Shown one piece after another: positions 11,993 through 12,019 of a stretch of 12,019 nt of DNA. The stretch comes from Clostridia bacterium (GTDB taxonomy: Bacteria; Bacillota; Clostridia; TANB77; UBA1234), in assembly GCA_900753135.1 (NCBI GenBank), contig CAADXZ010000023.1, positions 1-12,019 of the forward strand, given 5' to 3'. The notes under the pieces were generated by a model. The model had not been told where the DNA came from and did not search any database. It saw only the letters and a list, made by a program, of their open reading frames with translations. Position 1 is the first letter of the stretch; every line of letters starts with the position of its first letter. Both the position numbers and the translations under genes were made by a program.

Positions 11993-12019
11993 GCTGAAAA
12001 AATACTAGTAGCGGAGCAC
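11993..12019 (+). repeat. 27-nt repeat family C, copy 2 (cut by window end)
   Basis: The second copy, 158 nt after the first, ends in GCGGAGCAC exactly at the window edge. GGAGCAC here is the exact complement of GTGCTCC at 11865-11871, the right arm of the hairpin at copy 1. Confidence 0.6.

Noticed and set aside
11783..12019. CRISPR array at the window end
   Set aside because: Only two imperfect repeats, 158 nt apart, without regular spacers or cas genes.

Overview
The window looks like chromosome of an anaerobic, endospore-forming, low-GC Bacillota (Clostridia-type). The grounds are an AT-rich sequence, strong purine-rich ribosome binding sites, an oxygen-sensitive class III ribonucleotide reductase operon, a SpoIIID sporulation regulator, and the Gram-positive wall genes murT and gatD. 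Species cannot be told from the sequence alone.

Layout. 1-3580: a four-gene operon holding nrdD, a glutaredoxin-like nrdH, the radical-SAM activase nrdG and a very small ferredoxin:disulfide-reductase-like protein. Read together they form a plausible chain from ferredoxin through an Fe-S disulfide reductase and NrdH to NrdD. 3677-3937: a sigma-A promoter, tRNA-Met/Ile2 (CAU), tRNA-Tyr (GUA) and a terminator. 3941-5288: a metallophosphoesterase gene with its own promoter and terminator, bracketed by two identical 78-bp direct repeats. 5289-7551: murT-gatD with promoter and terminator. 7553-7929: more repeat copies and, on the minus strand, spoIIID. 7930-8532: a divergent promoter region and an unrecognised 91-residue protein of higher GC, whose leader can fold so as to hide its ribosome binding site. 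8650-11782: a likely operon of an alpha/beta hydrolase, a LemA-like membrane protein, ruvB and queH. 11783-12019: no gene, but a 27-nt repeat present twice and cut by the window end.

The observations most worth follow-up are these. (1) GatD lacks both glutaminase residues (Cys to Gly, His to Ser) and MurT has Glu where the third triad residue, Asp, is expected, so the pair should not hydrolyse glutamine in the usual way although the ATP-ligase part looks intact. (2) The nrd operon carries its own compact FTR-like reductase, so far best known as a partner of class III RNR in methanogens. (3) At least two families of small hairpin repeats sit just downstream of terminators, one with a compensatory change that supports a selected stem. 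(4) The leader at 8104-8217 contains two mutually exclusive helices, one masking the Shine-Dalgarno sequence.
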